Positions 1-9,149 of a stretch of 64,000 bases of DNA are shown piece after piece. Within the stretch, counting starts at the first letter, position 1. Each line of letters starts with the position of its first letter. A program made the translations under genes and the position numbers. Origin of the DNA: an uncultured Alistipes sp. (GTDB taxonomy: Bacteria; Bacteroidota; Bacteroidia; Bacteroidales; Rikenellaceae); the NCBI GenBank assembly GCA_938014215.1, contig CALLRW010000006.1, positions 62,001 to 126,000 on the forward strand. Direction: 5' to 3'. Under the pieces are notes generated by a model. That model worked only from the letters and a program-made list of their open reading frames with translations, was not told where the DNA came from and did not search any database.

Positions 1-1
1 A

Positions 2-994
2 GACCCGATGTTCGAGCGACTGGGGTCGAAAGAGTTTACAGGCGGTTGGATAGAGGAGGCCGGAGAGGTTCATTATATGGCCTACGAGGTACTGAAATCC
101 CGAATCGGGCGACACCTCAACGAGGAATACGGGCTGGAAGCGAAGATGCTCATAACCTGCAACCCGAAAAAGAATTGGTTGTATAAGCATTTCTACAAAC
201 CGCATATCGACGGAACGCTACCGAAAGACTGCGCATTCGTTCAGGCATTGGTCTACGACAACCCGTTTATCACACCCGATTACATCCGAACGCTCGAATC
301 AATCGGCGTCAAGTCGATTCGGCTACGTCTGCTGCTCGGCAAATGGGAATACGAGAGCAACGCAAACCAACTCGCCGACTACGACGCTATTCTCGACTGC
401 TTTACGAACGAGCGGCAGACGGGCGACGGCGTGCGGCGCATTAGTGCCGACCTTGCCATGAAAGGCCGTGACCGCTTCGTCGCTTTCAACTGGACGGGAA
501 TGGCGGCTAAACTCGCCATCGACAAACCGTACAGCACAGGCAAGGAGATTGAAACCGACCTGCGCGACGAATCGAGGCGGCACGGCGTCCGGCGCTCCAA
601 CATCATTGCCGATTCCGACGGACTTGGGCAATACCTCGATTCGTATTTGGAGGGCATCAAGACGTTCCACGGAGGAGCGCCCGCGCCGGATAACACATAT
701 TTCAACCTCAAATCGCAATGTGCGTTCAAACTGGCGGAGGTTATCAATGCGGGGTTGCTCTGCATCGACTGTCCGGAAGAACTGCAATCGACCATTGCCG
801 AAGAACTGGAAGCCTGCCTTGTCGCCCGCGACGTCGACGCCGATACGAGCAAGAAACGAATCATCGACAAACGGGAGATGAAAGCCGTACTTGGACGGTC
901 GCCCGACTATTTCGACCCATTGATGATGCGCATGTATTACGAAATCGTCCCGCAGCCGAAAGGAATGCGCGTGCACGTCGGGCGCCTTTCATGA
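2..994 (+). CDS. terL: Phage terminase large subunit (5' truncated)
   Basis: The frame is open to the window edge, so the N-terminal part, with the ATPase Walker motifs, is missing. What remains fits the end of the ATPase and the nuclease domain: an ITCNPKKNWLYKHFY segment near residue 50, GKWEY near 114, an acidic ISADLAMKGRD motif near 145 typical of the first nuclease aspartate, an IIADSDGLGQ motif near 200, and a final SPDYFDPLMMRM segment as in other TerL C-termini. The family packages DNA into proheads. It heads the virion gene block here, which fits. The product name is fairly safe; the subfamily is not determined. Confidence 0.85.
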   Translation, partial: DPMFERLGSKEFTGGWIEEAGEVHYMAYEVLKSRIGRHLNEEYGLEAKMLITCNPKKNWLYKHFYKPHIDGTLPKDCAFVQALVYDNPFITPDYIRTLESIGVKSIRLRLLLGKWEYESNANQLADYDAILDCFTNERQTGDGVRRISADLAMKGRDRFVAFNWTGMAAKLAIDKPYSTGKEIETDLRDESRRHGVRRSNIIADSDGLGQYLDSYLEGIKTFHGGAPAPDNTYFNLKSQCAFKLAEVINAGLLCIDCPEELQSTIAEELEACLVARDVDADTSKKRIIDKREMKAVLGRSPDYFDPLMMRMYYEIVPQPKGMRVHVGRLS

Positions 995-1085
995 AAAGCT
1001 GTTTTCGGGCTGTTTCTGCTGGTAAAATTTGACAGACGAATAAACTACCGTCACGACGGCAAAAGTGGATTAAACAGAAAAACTG

Positions 1086-1637
1086 ATGAAAATAACAATC
1101 AAGAAACGGACGGCCCGACAGGTGCTCGCTATCGAACGAGCGCTGACACCCGAATCGCGTGCAGCATTGCAAACCCTGCCGAAACCGGACAAAGTGTGCG
1201 GCGTGCACACGCCTCGGAACCTCAACGATCTGACCATCGGTGACTTGTTCAGCTTACAGGCAGACGGGGCGCACGCCCTTATAGAGCGAATCGCAGCCGT
1301 CATTCTGAAAGTACATCCCCGGCGCTGCTACAACGAACGGGCGGACAAGATGCTCGGCTTCGTCTTTTGGGTCGGCCGGGAGTTGGAGCGCATCGCAGCG
1401 TTGTTCGCAAGCACAAGCAACCAGCCGACGCCCGAAGAGATCAAAGCCGGAATAAACGACCTTGATTTCGGGCCGTTCGGCATCATCGACTGGTACGCCC
1501 ACCGACAAGGCTACCAAGACCAGAACGACGCCGCAAAGGTGGCATGGGTGCGCGTCTGCGAATGTATGCGAATCGACAACGAGCGGATCGCCTTTGAACG
1601 GCGTTTGCGCGAAATAATGGCCAACAAAAACCAATAG
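1086..1637 (+). CDS. Hypothetical phage protein (183 aa)
   Basis: No family recognised. A basic N-terminus (MKITIKKRTARQ) is followed by a mostly helical protein without signal peptide or membrane segment. It sits 91 bp after terL and 4 bp before the next small gene in a run of virion genes, so a structural or assembly role is likely. It could be a head-tail or tail assembly factor, but this is only inferred from position. The start is the first ATG of the frame, with an A-rich upstream stretch (aaacagaaaaactg) typical of Bacteroidota initiation. Confidence 0.6.
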   Translation: MKITIKKRTARQVLAIERALTPESRAALQTLPKPDKVCGVHTPRNLNDLTIGDLFSLQADGAHALIERIAAVILKVHPRRCYNERADKMLGFVFWVGRELERIAALFASTSNQPTPEEIKAGINDLDFGPFGIIDWYAHRQGYQDQNDAAKVAWVRVCECMRIDNERIAFERRLREIMANKNQ

Positions 1638-1641
1638 ACCT

Positions 1642-2130
1642 ATGGAAAAAACGACAGTCGAAAACAAAGTCAAGGAGATCGCCGGGGCGATGGGCCTTAC
1701 CTATCTGTGCGAATCGTGGTTCCGCGCTAATCAAGCGTTCGACCGATTCCGGCGTCAAGGAGAGAACCGCGAGGTTACACACCCCGACGGCCTTACGCTG
1801 CCCGCCTGCCTCTATGTGCAACCCGTGGCGGGTTTTCTGAATTTCACACCGCAGGGCTTCGTGCGTGATGCCCCGTCGTGTCTTATCTCCTTTGCCGACG
1901 CTATGCCGTTCGACTACAAAGGAGCCGAAGCGCAGGAGATCGCCGAGCGGCTGAAAGGTCTTGCCGTGCGATTCATCGTCGCTGTAAACGAAAGCGGCTT
2001 TTTCGTTCCAGTCGACGGGCAGATCAATTACCGCGTCGTGTTCGACAAAATGGACGCAAACCTATGTATCGTAACGCTGTCGCTGACGCTCCAAGAACAG
2101 GCGGGTGTCTGCTTCGATTACGGCTTGTAG
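1642..2130 (+). CDS. Hypothetical phage protein (162 aa)
   Basis: Soluble alpha/beta protein of 162 residues with no recognised motif. It lies tightly between two other small phage genes, 4 bp after the first and 2 bp before the next. Its place ahead of an HK97 gp10-like gene suggests a neck or tail-completion part, but the sequence alone does not prove this. Confidence 0.6.
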   Translation: MEKTTVENKVKEIAGAMGLTYLCESWFRANQAFDRFRRQGENREVTHPDGLTLPACLYVQPVAGFLNFTPQGFVRDAPSCLISFADAMPFDYKGAEAQEIAERLKGLAVRFIVAVNESGFFVPVDGQINYRVVFDKMDANLCIVTLSLTLQEQAGVCFDYGL

Positions 2131-2132
2131 CT

Positions 2133-2636
2133 ATGGACGTACAGAAAATAGAACTCGAAGCCGACCGAATCGTCGCCGAAGAACTCGACCGGGCACGGCA
2201 GAAGATCATCGAAAACCACGTCGCCGCGGGACAACAGACGACGGGCGCGACTGCCGACAGCATCACGATAACCGTAACGACCAACGGCGGCGTAACCACG
2301 GGAACGATGGACGCCCGCCCATATTTTGCGGCACTCGAAACCGGCACGCAACCGTGGCTGTCGCAGCATTTTCGCCGACGCCGCGACGGGTCGGTCTATC
2401 CGTCCGCCCCGAAATGGTTTATCGACATCATCGCGGGCTGGGCCGCAGCAAAGGGTGTCGACATTTCGGCTTGGGGAGCAGCAACCAAGATAATGACGGA
2501 GGGGTCAGCACTATTCCGTAACGGCGGCCGCGAAGACATCTTCACGCCCGAAATAGCGGCCCTGTCCGACCGTATCGCCGACAGACTGGCAGGGCTTTTC
2601 GATGCGCAGATCGTTGAATCAATTTTAAGACAATAG
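2133..2636 (+). CDS. Phage head-tail joining / tail completion protein, HK97 gp10-like
   Basis: 167 residues if started at the ATG at 2133, 2 bp after the previous stop; the frame is open further upstream, but that part overlaps the preceding gene. The N-terminal helix MDVQKIELEADRIVAEEL, the middle segment with TGTMDARPYFAALETGT and the C-terminal amphipathic helix resemble the gp10/neck type of small tail-completion proteins (helix, beta core, aromatic-Glu-Gly-Thr motif). Family assignment is from pattern only. It is followed 3 bp later by the 372-aa gene. Confidence 0.5.
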   Translation: MDVQKIELEADRIVAEELDRARQKIIENHVAAGQQTTGATADSITITVTTNGGVTTGTMDARPYFAALETGTQPWLSQHFRRRRDGSVYPSAPKWFIDIIAGWAAAKGVDISAWGAATKIMTEGSALFRNGGREDIFTPEIAALSDRIADRLAGLFDAQIVESILRQ

Positions 2637-2639
2637 ACC

Positions 2640-3758
2640 ATGAGCAGAACATTCACACACAGCAGTACGGGAACAGTAGTCGAATACCCCAATGCAACGC
2701 ATTTCGCATTCGTCCCCGCGATTTTCAAAATCACGAAAATCCCCACCGAATACAACAAATTGGAAATGGTCTTAACCGACCGCCAAGCGCAGCAATCGTA
2801 CAGCGAAGAGCGCGAGCCGTTCAATGGGGCTGCATATTTCGATATACGGCGGTATCTGCAACTGTTATTCAATAACGTTGCGCAGGGAGTGATTGATTAC
2901 AGCAAGGGGTTTGTCGATTCCCCGCTCAAAAAAACTGTCTATGCTACAATATACTGGTATAGCAACGGCAGTCAATTCTATCTCGGCACATTTGGAATAG
3001 ACGCTATATGGGGCGCAATATCCGCCCGCGAATCATCCGGCGGAATCATGCGTCGCAAATGGTTCGTCCGCTATCCGTTCACGGTGGACGTCTTCGCCAA
3101 GAACGGAACATCATTCGACGTGCTGATCGACGGCAAACAGTCCGACATCATGTTTTACAACCACAACGAAGACGCGGAAGGTGCGACCCCATACCATCGC
3201 TATCTGCTGAACCCGGCGAAAGCGATTGACCCCTCGACCGTCGTTCGCTCGGTGCATATCGCAGTACCGCATAGCCTCGTATTGAAAAATGACGAGGAGG
3301 CCGTCGGGATGGTCGCCTATACGCTCGATATAGACCGAAGCACAAACGGCGTCTATCTGCGCTGGATAGACCAACAGGGGCGCTATTGTTACTACCTGTT
3401 CAAGGAGATCGGCAGCGCGTCGACCGTTTCGGCATCCTCGACATGGGAGCGTAACGACATGAATGTCCCGACCGCCTACATCGACGGTGTGAATGTCGAA
3501 ACGTCAGTCCGGCAAAGTCTATCCCGGAAAAAGACCCGTTCGCTGGGGGCAAAGCTGGTCGATTCCGAAACGTATGATTTCCTGCTCACACTGGCGCAAT
3601 CGGTCGTCGTGGACATCTTCGACGGGTACGACGCCAACGACGCGCCGCTGTGGCATCGCGTCAATATCGTTGCTGGCAGCTACGAGAAGACAACGAAACA
3701 TTACCAAGATTTCATTTTCTCAATCGAAGAACCCGCGCAGAGCGCACAAACGCTGTAA
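2640..3758 (+). CDS. Hypothetical phage tail protein (372 aa)
   Basis: Beta-rich soluble protein with many aromatic residues and no signal or membrane segment. It starts 3 bp after the gp10-like gene and ends 2 bp before the next gene, with the tape measure gene two genes on. A tail or baseplate role is likely from this position. I do not recognise a family. Confidence 0.55.
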   Translation: MSRTFTHSSTGTVVEYPNATHFAFVPAIFKITKIPTEYNKLEMVLTDRQAQQSYSEEREPFNGAAYFDIRRYLQLLFNNVAQGVIDYSKGFVDSPLKKTVYATIYWYSNGSQFYLGTFGIDAIWGAISARESSGGIMRRKWFVRYPFTVDVFAKNGTSFDVLIDGKQSDIMFYNHNEDAEGATPYHRYLLNPAKAIDPSTVVRSVHIAVPHSLVLKNDEEAVGMVAYTLDIDRSTNGVYLRWIDQQGRYCYYLFKEIGSASTVSASSTWERNDMNVPTAYIDGVNVETSVRQSLSRKKTRSLGAKLVDSETYDFLLTLAQSVVVDIFDGYDANDAPLWHRVNIVAGSYEKTTKHYQDFIFSIEEPAQSAQTL

Positions 3759-3760
3759 CC

Positions 3761-5959
3761 ATGACAGAGGAATTATATATCAACGGCGAAACCGTCGACC
3801 TTAAACCGGATGCGGCGACGACCCTCAACTACAAATCCAACCTGCTCGGCGACATATCGAAAATTACGTCGTCGAACTCGCAGACGATTCAATGCCCGAA
3901 GACGACGCGCAACCGAAAGATATTCGATAATCCGGGGGCGCCCGCTTATGTGTCCGATAAGCGATACAACCGATATTCGGCGCGCCTCGTTCGGAATGGA
4001 ATCGAGATCGTCCGTGTCGGATATGCCGTGCTGCTATCTTCGTCGGAAACCTACGAAATCGCGCTTTATTGGGGTGTGATGGCAAACTTTCAGGCGTGGG
4101 TAGACAAAGCGGCCAAGTTGAACGAGCTGACCGGAACCGAGGCGCTGACGTGGGGCGCAAATATCACGGCAACATCCTTGTCGCAAATGAAATCCGCCGG
4201 ATATGGATACGCAAAATACGACTGCGGCGTATCGAATACCAGTCTTGTCAATATTCACCCCAGCGTCACGGCGTGGTGGATTCTCAACAGGATAGCAACG
4301 CAGGCCGGATTCACTTTCGAAATACCAGACAAACACAAACTGGCGCTTCGAGGGATAGCGATTCCGTGTTTGAGCCGGAACGCATCGGCGGCGAGCAACC
4401 AAGCAGAAGCTATTCGTGTCAGAGAATCGTCGTATAGCGATTATTTGCGATGGATACCGTCAGGCGGTTTTTTAAGATTCGCCCTTGAAAACCCCAACAA
4501 AGAGGTAGACAAGCATAGTATTCTCGATTCGGACGATGTTACCAAAATATGCGTCGTTGATAATGCGTCCCAAATCCACATCTCCATTCAAGACGATACG
4601 GCCGCAATGGTTACTGTGTGGACTTATTCGAACAATTCGACCGCATTCAGCGACCGCATCTATATTTGGACGACTCGGTACAACGACAAGGGCGAAACAA
4701 ATACGCAAATAGCCGTTAGCGTCAGTTCGTCGGCCGTGGAAACCGTATCATCGGGGCCATATAAATATTCTAAAAGATATTATTTCAACCCAATCGAAGA
4801 GGTTATAAACTGCGAATCGTATGATTACATCCGGTTATCTCTTCATTTTGGGACAACGGCTGTATACAGCAGCGGATTCGGAAACGGCCGAATAATCATT
4901 TATGAAGATTTCGAAAACATCATCTATCCGAGTTTGTACCCAATACCGCAGAACCTGCCCGAAATCTCGCAAATCGACTACATCAAAGCGATCTGCGGAA
5001 TGCTCGGCATCTTTGCCGTGCCCGACCCCGCAAATGTCAATAATCTGAAATTCGTATCGCTCGACACCTTGCAGGAGAACAAGGTGCAGGCGTGCGATTG
5101 GTCGGACAAACTCGCTCGCAGCAATGACGACGAGCCGAAGACCACGGAATACAAAATCAACGATTACTGCCGCAACAACTATTTCAGGTACAAAGAAGAC
5201 GATACGGTTTCCACGAACGCCGACGGCAATCTGAAAATCGACAGCGAAATTCTGGATGCCGAAAAGACCGTTATAACATTGCCTTTCGCTCCATCGGACG
5301 GCTCGACGATACGGCACTACGAACTGAACGACGACGGGACGGCCGTCGACGCCGTCCAAGTCAAAGACCGAATTATGCGCCTTATCAGCGATGGTTCCGG
5401 GCTGGCTATGCTTACATTCGACGGCCTCGATTTCACGACCTTACTATCGAAATACTATTCCACCCTATCGCGCCTGCTCAACGGCGTAATAACTATTGCG
5501 GAGCAGGTTATGCTGGACGAATACGACTTGAAATCGCTGGACTACTCGATTCCATTCTACCTGCGCCAATACGGGAAATTTTACGGCATCGTCAGCATCC
5601 GGTCGACAGCGAACAAAGCCTGCGAGGTCAAGGCCATACAGTTGCCGGAAACGGTTATCGAACAAACGGAACCGGAACGCCCGTCGCAAACGGTGTATAT
5701 TGGATGGGAACAGAATTTAGCGGCTGTCTATATTACAGCCAGCAAGCCGCCCGCGTCCGATCTCGAAGTCGTTGCCACACCCTACACTTACGAGGGCGTC
5801 GCGCTCGGACAGGAGGTAATAACACTCGCAGCCGGACAAACAAAAGCGTCCACATCCCCAGTTACGCGCATTTTCGGCTGGCTCGAAATAAATTCCATCA
5901 CCCCGGAATACGACGACACATACAGCTACGAAATCGCAGAACAAACACAAACCGAGTAA
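3761..5959 (+). CDS. Large phage structural protein, putative tail/baseplate
   Basis: 732 residues from the ATG at 3761, 2 bp after the preceding stop; the frame is open upstream to 3650 but that part overlaps the previous gene. The N-terminus (MTEELYINGETVDLKPD) carries a short beta domain with a GDISKITSSNSQTI motif, followed by a long beta-rich body. It directly precedes the tape measure gene. A tail hub or baseplate role is plausible because this is the largest tail-module protein besides the tape measure. No catalytic motif was seen. Confidence 0.55.
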   Translation: MTEELYINGETVDLKPDAATTLNYKSNLLGDISKITSSNSQTIQCPKTTRNRKIFDNPGAPAYVSDKRYNRYSARLVRNGIEIVRVGYAVLLSSSETYEIALYWGVMANFQAWVDKAAKLNELTGTEALTWGANITATSLSQMKSAGYGYAKYDCGVSNTSLVNIHPSVTAWWILNRIATQAGFTFEIPDKHKLALRGIAIPCLSRNASAASNQAEAIRVRESSYSDYLRWIPSGGFLRFALENPNKEVDKHSILDSDDVTKICVVDNASQIHISIQDDTAAMVTVWTYSNNSTAFSDRIYIWTTRYNDKGETNTQIAVSVSSSAVETVSSGPYKYSKRYYFNPIEEVINCESYDYIRLSLHFGTTAVYSSGFGNGRIIIYEDFENIIYPSLYPIPQNLPEISQIDYIKAICGMLGIFAVPDPANVNNLKFVSLDTLQENKVQACDWSDKLARSNDDEPKTTEYKINDYCRNNYFRYKEDDTVSTNADGNLKIDSEILDAEKTVITLPFAPSDGSTIRHYELNDDGTAVDAVQVKDRIMRLISDGSGLAMLTFDGLDFTTLLSKYYSTLSRLLNGVITIAEQVMLDEYDLKSLDYSIPFYLRQYGKFYGIVSIRSTANKACEVKAIQLPETVIEQTEPERPSQTVYIGWEQNLAAVYITASKPPASDLEVVATPYTYEGVALGQEVITLAAGQTKASTSPVTRIFGWLEINSITPEYDDTYSYEIAEQTQTE

Positions 5960-5963
5960 AGAT

Positions 5964-8825
5964 ATGGCAGAAAACACAACAACCCGCGTCGTCGATGTAC
6001 AAGTCGACAATGCGGAAGCTATCAAGCTGATAGCCGACTATAACGCCAAAATCGAGGAATCAACGGCAAAGGAAAAAGCGCTGCGCGAGGAGATCAAGCG
6101 CAAGGGCGAAGCCTCGGCCGCCGACCGCGAAGAACTGGCAAAGCTACGCGCCGAGCAGACGGCCTACAAGCGTGAACTGCGCGAGGTCGAAAAGGAGGTG
6201 CAGAACAATATTAAGGCGGCCCGCGAAGCGGAGGGATCAAACCGGAAACTGCGTGCCGAACTGTCGAACCTTACAAAACAGTACGATTCGATGAGCGCAG
6301 CCATGCAGAAAAGCGCGGAGGGCCAAGCGCTTAAAAAGCAGATCAACGAAATAACCGACGCGCTGCTCGAATCGGAAGAGGGCACGCAAAGATTCTACCG
6401 GAATGTGGGCAACTATCCCGACCTCAAACCGCTCGAAACGCAGTTGGGCGTAATTCGTCAGCAACTCGCGCAGATGAAATACGAGGGCAAAGAAACGACG
6501 CAAGAGTATCAAGACCTGCTGGGGGTTGCCGCAAATATGAAAGATGCCCTTGCCGACGTCGAGGCAGGCATCAATGCCGGAGCATCCGACACAGCGCAAC
6601 TCGACGTGCTCATCAAGGGGACGCAGAATCTTTTGCAGCTATGGGCGCAATGGTCTATACTTTCAAGGCAGTTAGGGGTCGAAAATAAAGACCTCGACAA
6701 GGCCATCGGCATTATAACGCAGACACTCGGCGCGCTCGTGGCTATTCAGTCCGTACAGAATATGTTGCAGAAACAGTCTATCGTCATGCAAAAGGCACAG
6801 GCGATTGCGACATGGGCGCAGACGAAAGCGGAAACCGCCCGGACATCGGCGATGGCCGCCGGAACGGTTGCCACAAACGCCGGAACCGCCGCTGTTTGGA
6901 AATTCACGGCGGCACTCTTCGCAAACCCAATCGGGGTGATCGTCGCGGCAATTATCGCGGCAATCGCGGCCGTTTACGCCCTCGTTAAGGCGTTCAGTTG
7001 GTTCAATTCATCGACCGAAAAAGCGAAAGAGAATCTGAAAAAACAGGGCGAAGAACTCGACAAACTCAACAAGAAATACGACGAGCACATCGAGAAGATG
7101 AAAGCCCTCGGCAAAACCGACGAGGAAATAACGCTGACGCACCTTGCCCTACTGAAAGACCTTGCTAACAAGCGCGCCGAACATTTCAAAGCGGCGCAGC
7201 GGCTCTACAAAAAGGACAGCGAGGAATACAAGGCATCACAAGATGCCAAGAAAAAAGCGGCCGAGGACTACCAGTCAGCGCTGAATGACACAGCGAACCA
7301 CCTGCGCAGCCTCGCGTCCGCCTATAACGACGCCGCGTTAAAAAAGAAGCTGGGCGCGGTTAAATACGCGACGCAACAAGCCAACGAGGAATTCAAGAAT
7401 CAGCGCCAACTACTCGTCGAACTGGTGTATGCAGGTAAGGTAGCCAGCAGCGAGGCGAAAGATATTCTTGCAAGCCTCGAAGCTGCGCGCGACAAGGCGA
7501 TAAAGGAAGCCTACAAAGAAGCCGCAGAAAAGCAGAAACAGGCCCTTGCGACCGAACTTGCCGCCGTGCGCGCAGCGACCGACGCCAAAGTCGCCTTGAT
7601 GAAAGAGGGTATCAGCAAGCAGTTGACGCAGGAAGAGGTCGCATACCGCCGTCACGTCGCCGATCTGAAAAAACGCCTCGAAACCGAAAAGGGGTTGACA
7701 AAAAAGGCGAAAGCGGCGATTCAGCAGCAAATCGAACTGGCCGAACAGCAACACACGTTAAACGTCGAGAAGATCAACCGCGCGGGCCTTGACAAGAAAA
7801 TCCAGCAAGAGCAGCAGAACATCTCCCTGCGGCTTGCTGCCGTCAAGCAGGGAACCGACGCTGAATATACGCTGAAAGTCGAACAGCTACGGAAACAACA
7901 GGAAGCCGAACTTGCCAACGTCGAACTGACCGAGCAGCGAAAGGTTCTCATTCGGGAGAAATACAACAAGCAACTGGATGACCTTTCGAACCAATGGATA
8001 AATGCCAATCTGCAAAAACAGAACGACGCCCTGCGGCTCGAATGGGAAAATCGAATCAACGCCGCCGCTGTACAAGGCCAAAACACCCTGCAATTACAGT
8101 TGCAGATGCGACAGGCGGAACTCGATGCCTTGCAACAGATGGAGGGCGAAAGCGACGCCGCATTCAAGGCCCGACAACTCGGCGCGCAGCAGGCATACGT
8201 TGATGCAAAACGGGCTATCAACGACTACGAGGTGCAGGTCGAACAAGCGAAGCTGGAAGCCCTCGCAGCAGTCACGAACGGCCTATCGGGTTTGCTCGAA
8301 GAGTTGGGCGAAGATAATAAGACTTTCGCCGTTTTGAGCAAGACGCTTGCATTGGCCGAGATCGCCATCAACACCGGAAAGGCTATTGCCGCGGGTACGG
8401 CGCAGGCTCAAAGCGTCCCATTTCCCGGCAACCTTATCGCAATCGCTACGACTGTTGCAACGATCATGGCGAATATTACGTCGGCGATCAAGACCGTCAA
8501 ATCGGCAAAATTCTCGACGGGCGGTTATGTGTCCGGGCCGGGAACGGCAACAAGCGACAGTGTACCCGCCATGCTGTCGGACGGCGAATCGGTAAACGCA
8601 GCCTTGCCGACGTCTATGTTTGCCCCGATCTACTCGGCGCTAAACCAGCTCGGAGGCGGTGCGCCGATAGTCGCCACGCAGTCGAGCAATCAGATAGCAG
8701 GCGAAGATATGCTTGCCCGTGCATTTGCAAAGGGAGTTTCGCAACTCGACATGCGCGTCGGAGTGGATGAAATAACCCGCGTATCCGACCGGGTGAAAGC
8801 AGTCGAATCATTAGGCGACTTGTAG
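5964..8825 (+). CDS. Phage tail tape measure protein
   Basis: 953 residues. The first 130 and residues about 345-800 are long, charged, Ala/Lys/Glu-rich helices with coiled-coil character. A hydrophobic Ala/Ile stretch at about 312-343 would form membrane-spanning helices, as in tape measure proteins that insert into the host membrane. The C-terminal region near residue 850 has the FSTGGYVSGPGTATSDSVPA motif followed by a Ser-Asp-Gly-Glu, common at tape measure C-termini. The product sets tail length and is ejected with DNA. Here the gene lies upstream of the capsid genes, an unusual module order. Confidence 0.85.
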   Translation: MAENTTTRVVDVQVDNAEAIKLIADYNAKIEESTAKEKALREEIKRKGEASAADREELAKLRAEQTAYKRELREVEKEVQNNIKAAREAEGSNRKLRAELSNLTKQYDSMSAAMQKSAEGQALKKQINEITDALLESEEGTQRFYRNVGNYPDLKPLETQLGVIRQQLAQMKYEGKETTQEYQDLLGVAANMKDALADVEAGINAGASDTAQLDVLIKGTQNLLQLWAQWSILSRQLGVENKDLDKAIGIITQTLGALVAIQSVQNMLQKQSIVMQKAQAIATWAQTKAETARTSAMAAGTVATNAGTAAVWKFTAALFANPIGVIVAAIIAAIAAVYALVKAFSWFNSSTEKAKENLKKQGEELDKLNKKYDEHIEKMKALGKTDEEITLTHLALLKDLANKRAEHFKAAQRLYKKDSEEYKASQDAKKKAAEDYQSALNDTANHLRSLASAYNDAALKKKLGAVKYATQQANEEFKNQRQLLVELVYAGKVASSEAKDILASLEAARDKAIKEAYKEAAEKQKQALATELAAVRAATDAKVALMKEGISKQLTQEEVAYRRHVADLKKRLETEKGLTKKAKAAIQQQIELAEQQHTLNVEKINRAGLDKKIQQEQQNISLRLAAVKQGTDAEYTLKVEQLRKQQEAELANVELTEQRKVLIREKYNKQLDDLSNQWINANLQKQNDALRLEWENRINAAAVQGQNTLQLQLQMRQAELDALQQMEGESDAAFKARQLGAQQAYVDAKRAINDYEVQVEQAKLEALAAVTNGLSGLLEELGEDNKTFAVLSKTLALAEIAINTGKAIAAGTAQAQSVPFPGNLIAIATTVATIMANITSAIKTVKSAKFSTGGYVSGPGTATSDSVPAMLSDGESVNAALPTSMFAPIYSALNQLGGGAPIVATQSSNQIAGEDMLARAFAKGVSQLDMRVGVDEITRVSDRVKAVESLGDL

Positions 8826-8827
8826 CT

Positions 8828-9067
8828 ATGAAAGTGCACGAAATTTTACAACAGAACGCCGATCTGCTCCGGGCGCTTGCTCGCGCAGGCGCCGCCATCG
8901 AGGATGTCCGCTACATCCCCCTATGGAGCGACTACGAACGACTGCGCCGCGACGGGTTCAAAGTGGCGTATATCGTCGCCTACTTGTGTGATACCTACGA
9001 GGTCAGCGAACGCACCGTCTATCGTATCATCAGGCGGTTCGGCCGCGACGTCAATACGAGCCGCTGA
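8828..9067 (+). CDS. Small helix-turn-helix phage protein
   Basis: 79 residues. The C-terminal half (KVAYIVAYLCDTYEVSERTV then YRIIRRFGRDV) reads as a DNA-binding helix-turn-helix of the Mor or resolvase/transposase type. It starts 2 bp after the tape measure stop and its own stop lies in the left arm of a palindrome (9064-9080), followed by a terminator. It may regulate late genes or belong to the packaging machinery. The HTH reading is from sequence pattern only. Confidence 0.5.
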   Translation: MKVHEILQQNADLLRALARAGAAIEDVRYIPLWSDYERLRRDGFKVAYIVAYLCDTYEVSERTVYRIIRRFGRDVNTSR

Positions 9068-9080
9068 CACGTCGTGTCAG
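9064..9080. other. Perfect 7-bp inverted repeat
   Basis: CTGACAC-gtc-GTGTCAG, overlapping the stop codon of the small HTH gene and lying just before the terminator. It could be an operator for that protein or an RNA hairpin. Confidence 0.45.
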
Positions 9081-9092
9081 TTGATTGTGTCT

Positions 9093-9120
9093 AAAAGCGT
9101 GTATTTATTACACGCTTTTT
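9093..9120 (+). terminator. Rho-independent terminator inside the virion gene block
   Basis: A 10-bp stem AAAAGCGTGT / ACACGCTTTT with a 7-nt A/T loop, ending in a T-run. It separates the tape measure-HTH unit from the protease-capsid unit, so the latter probably has its own promoter. Confidence 0.75.
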
Positions 9121-9123
9121 ATT

Positions 9124-9131
9124 TAGCTTTG
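9124..9131 (+). promoter_or_regulatory. Possible -7 box for the protease-capsid operon
   Basis: TAGCTTTG matches the Bacteroidota -7 consensus TAnnTTTG and follows directly after a terminator, 18 bp before the protease ATG. No clear -33 TTTG was found at the usual distance, so the call rests on the -7 box and context. Confidence 0.4.
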
Positions 9132-9149
9132 TTTCGTAAAATCAAATCT

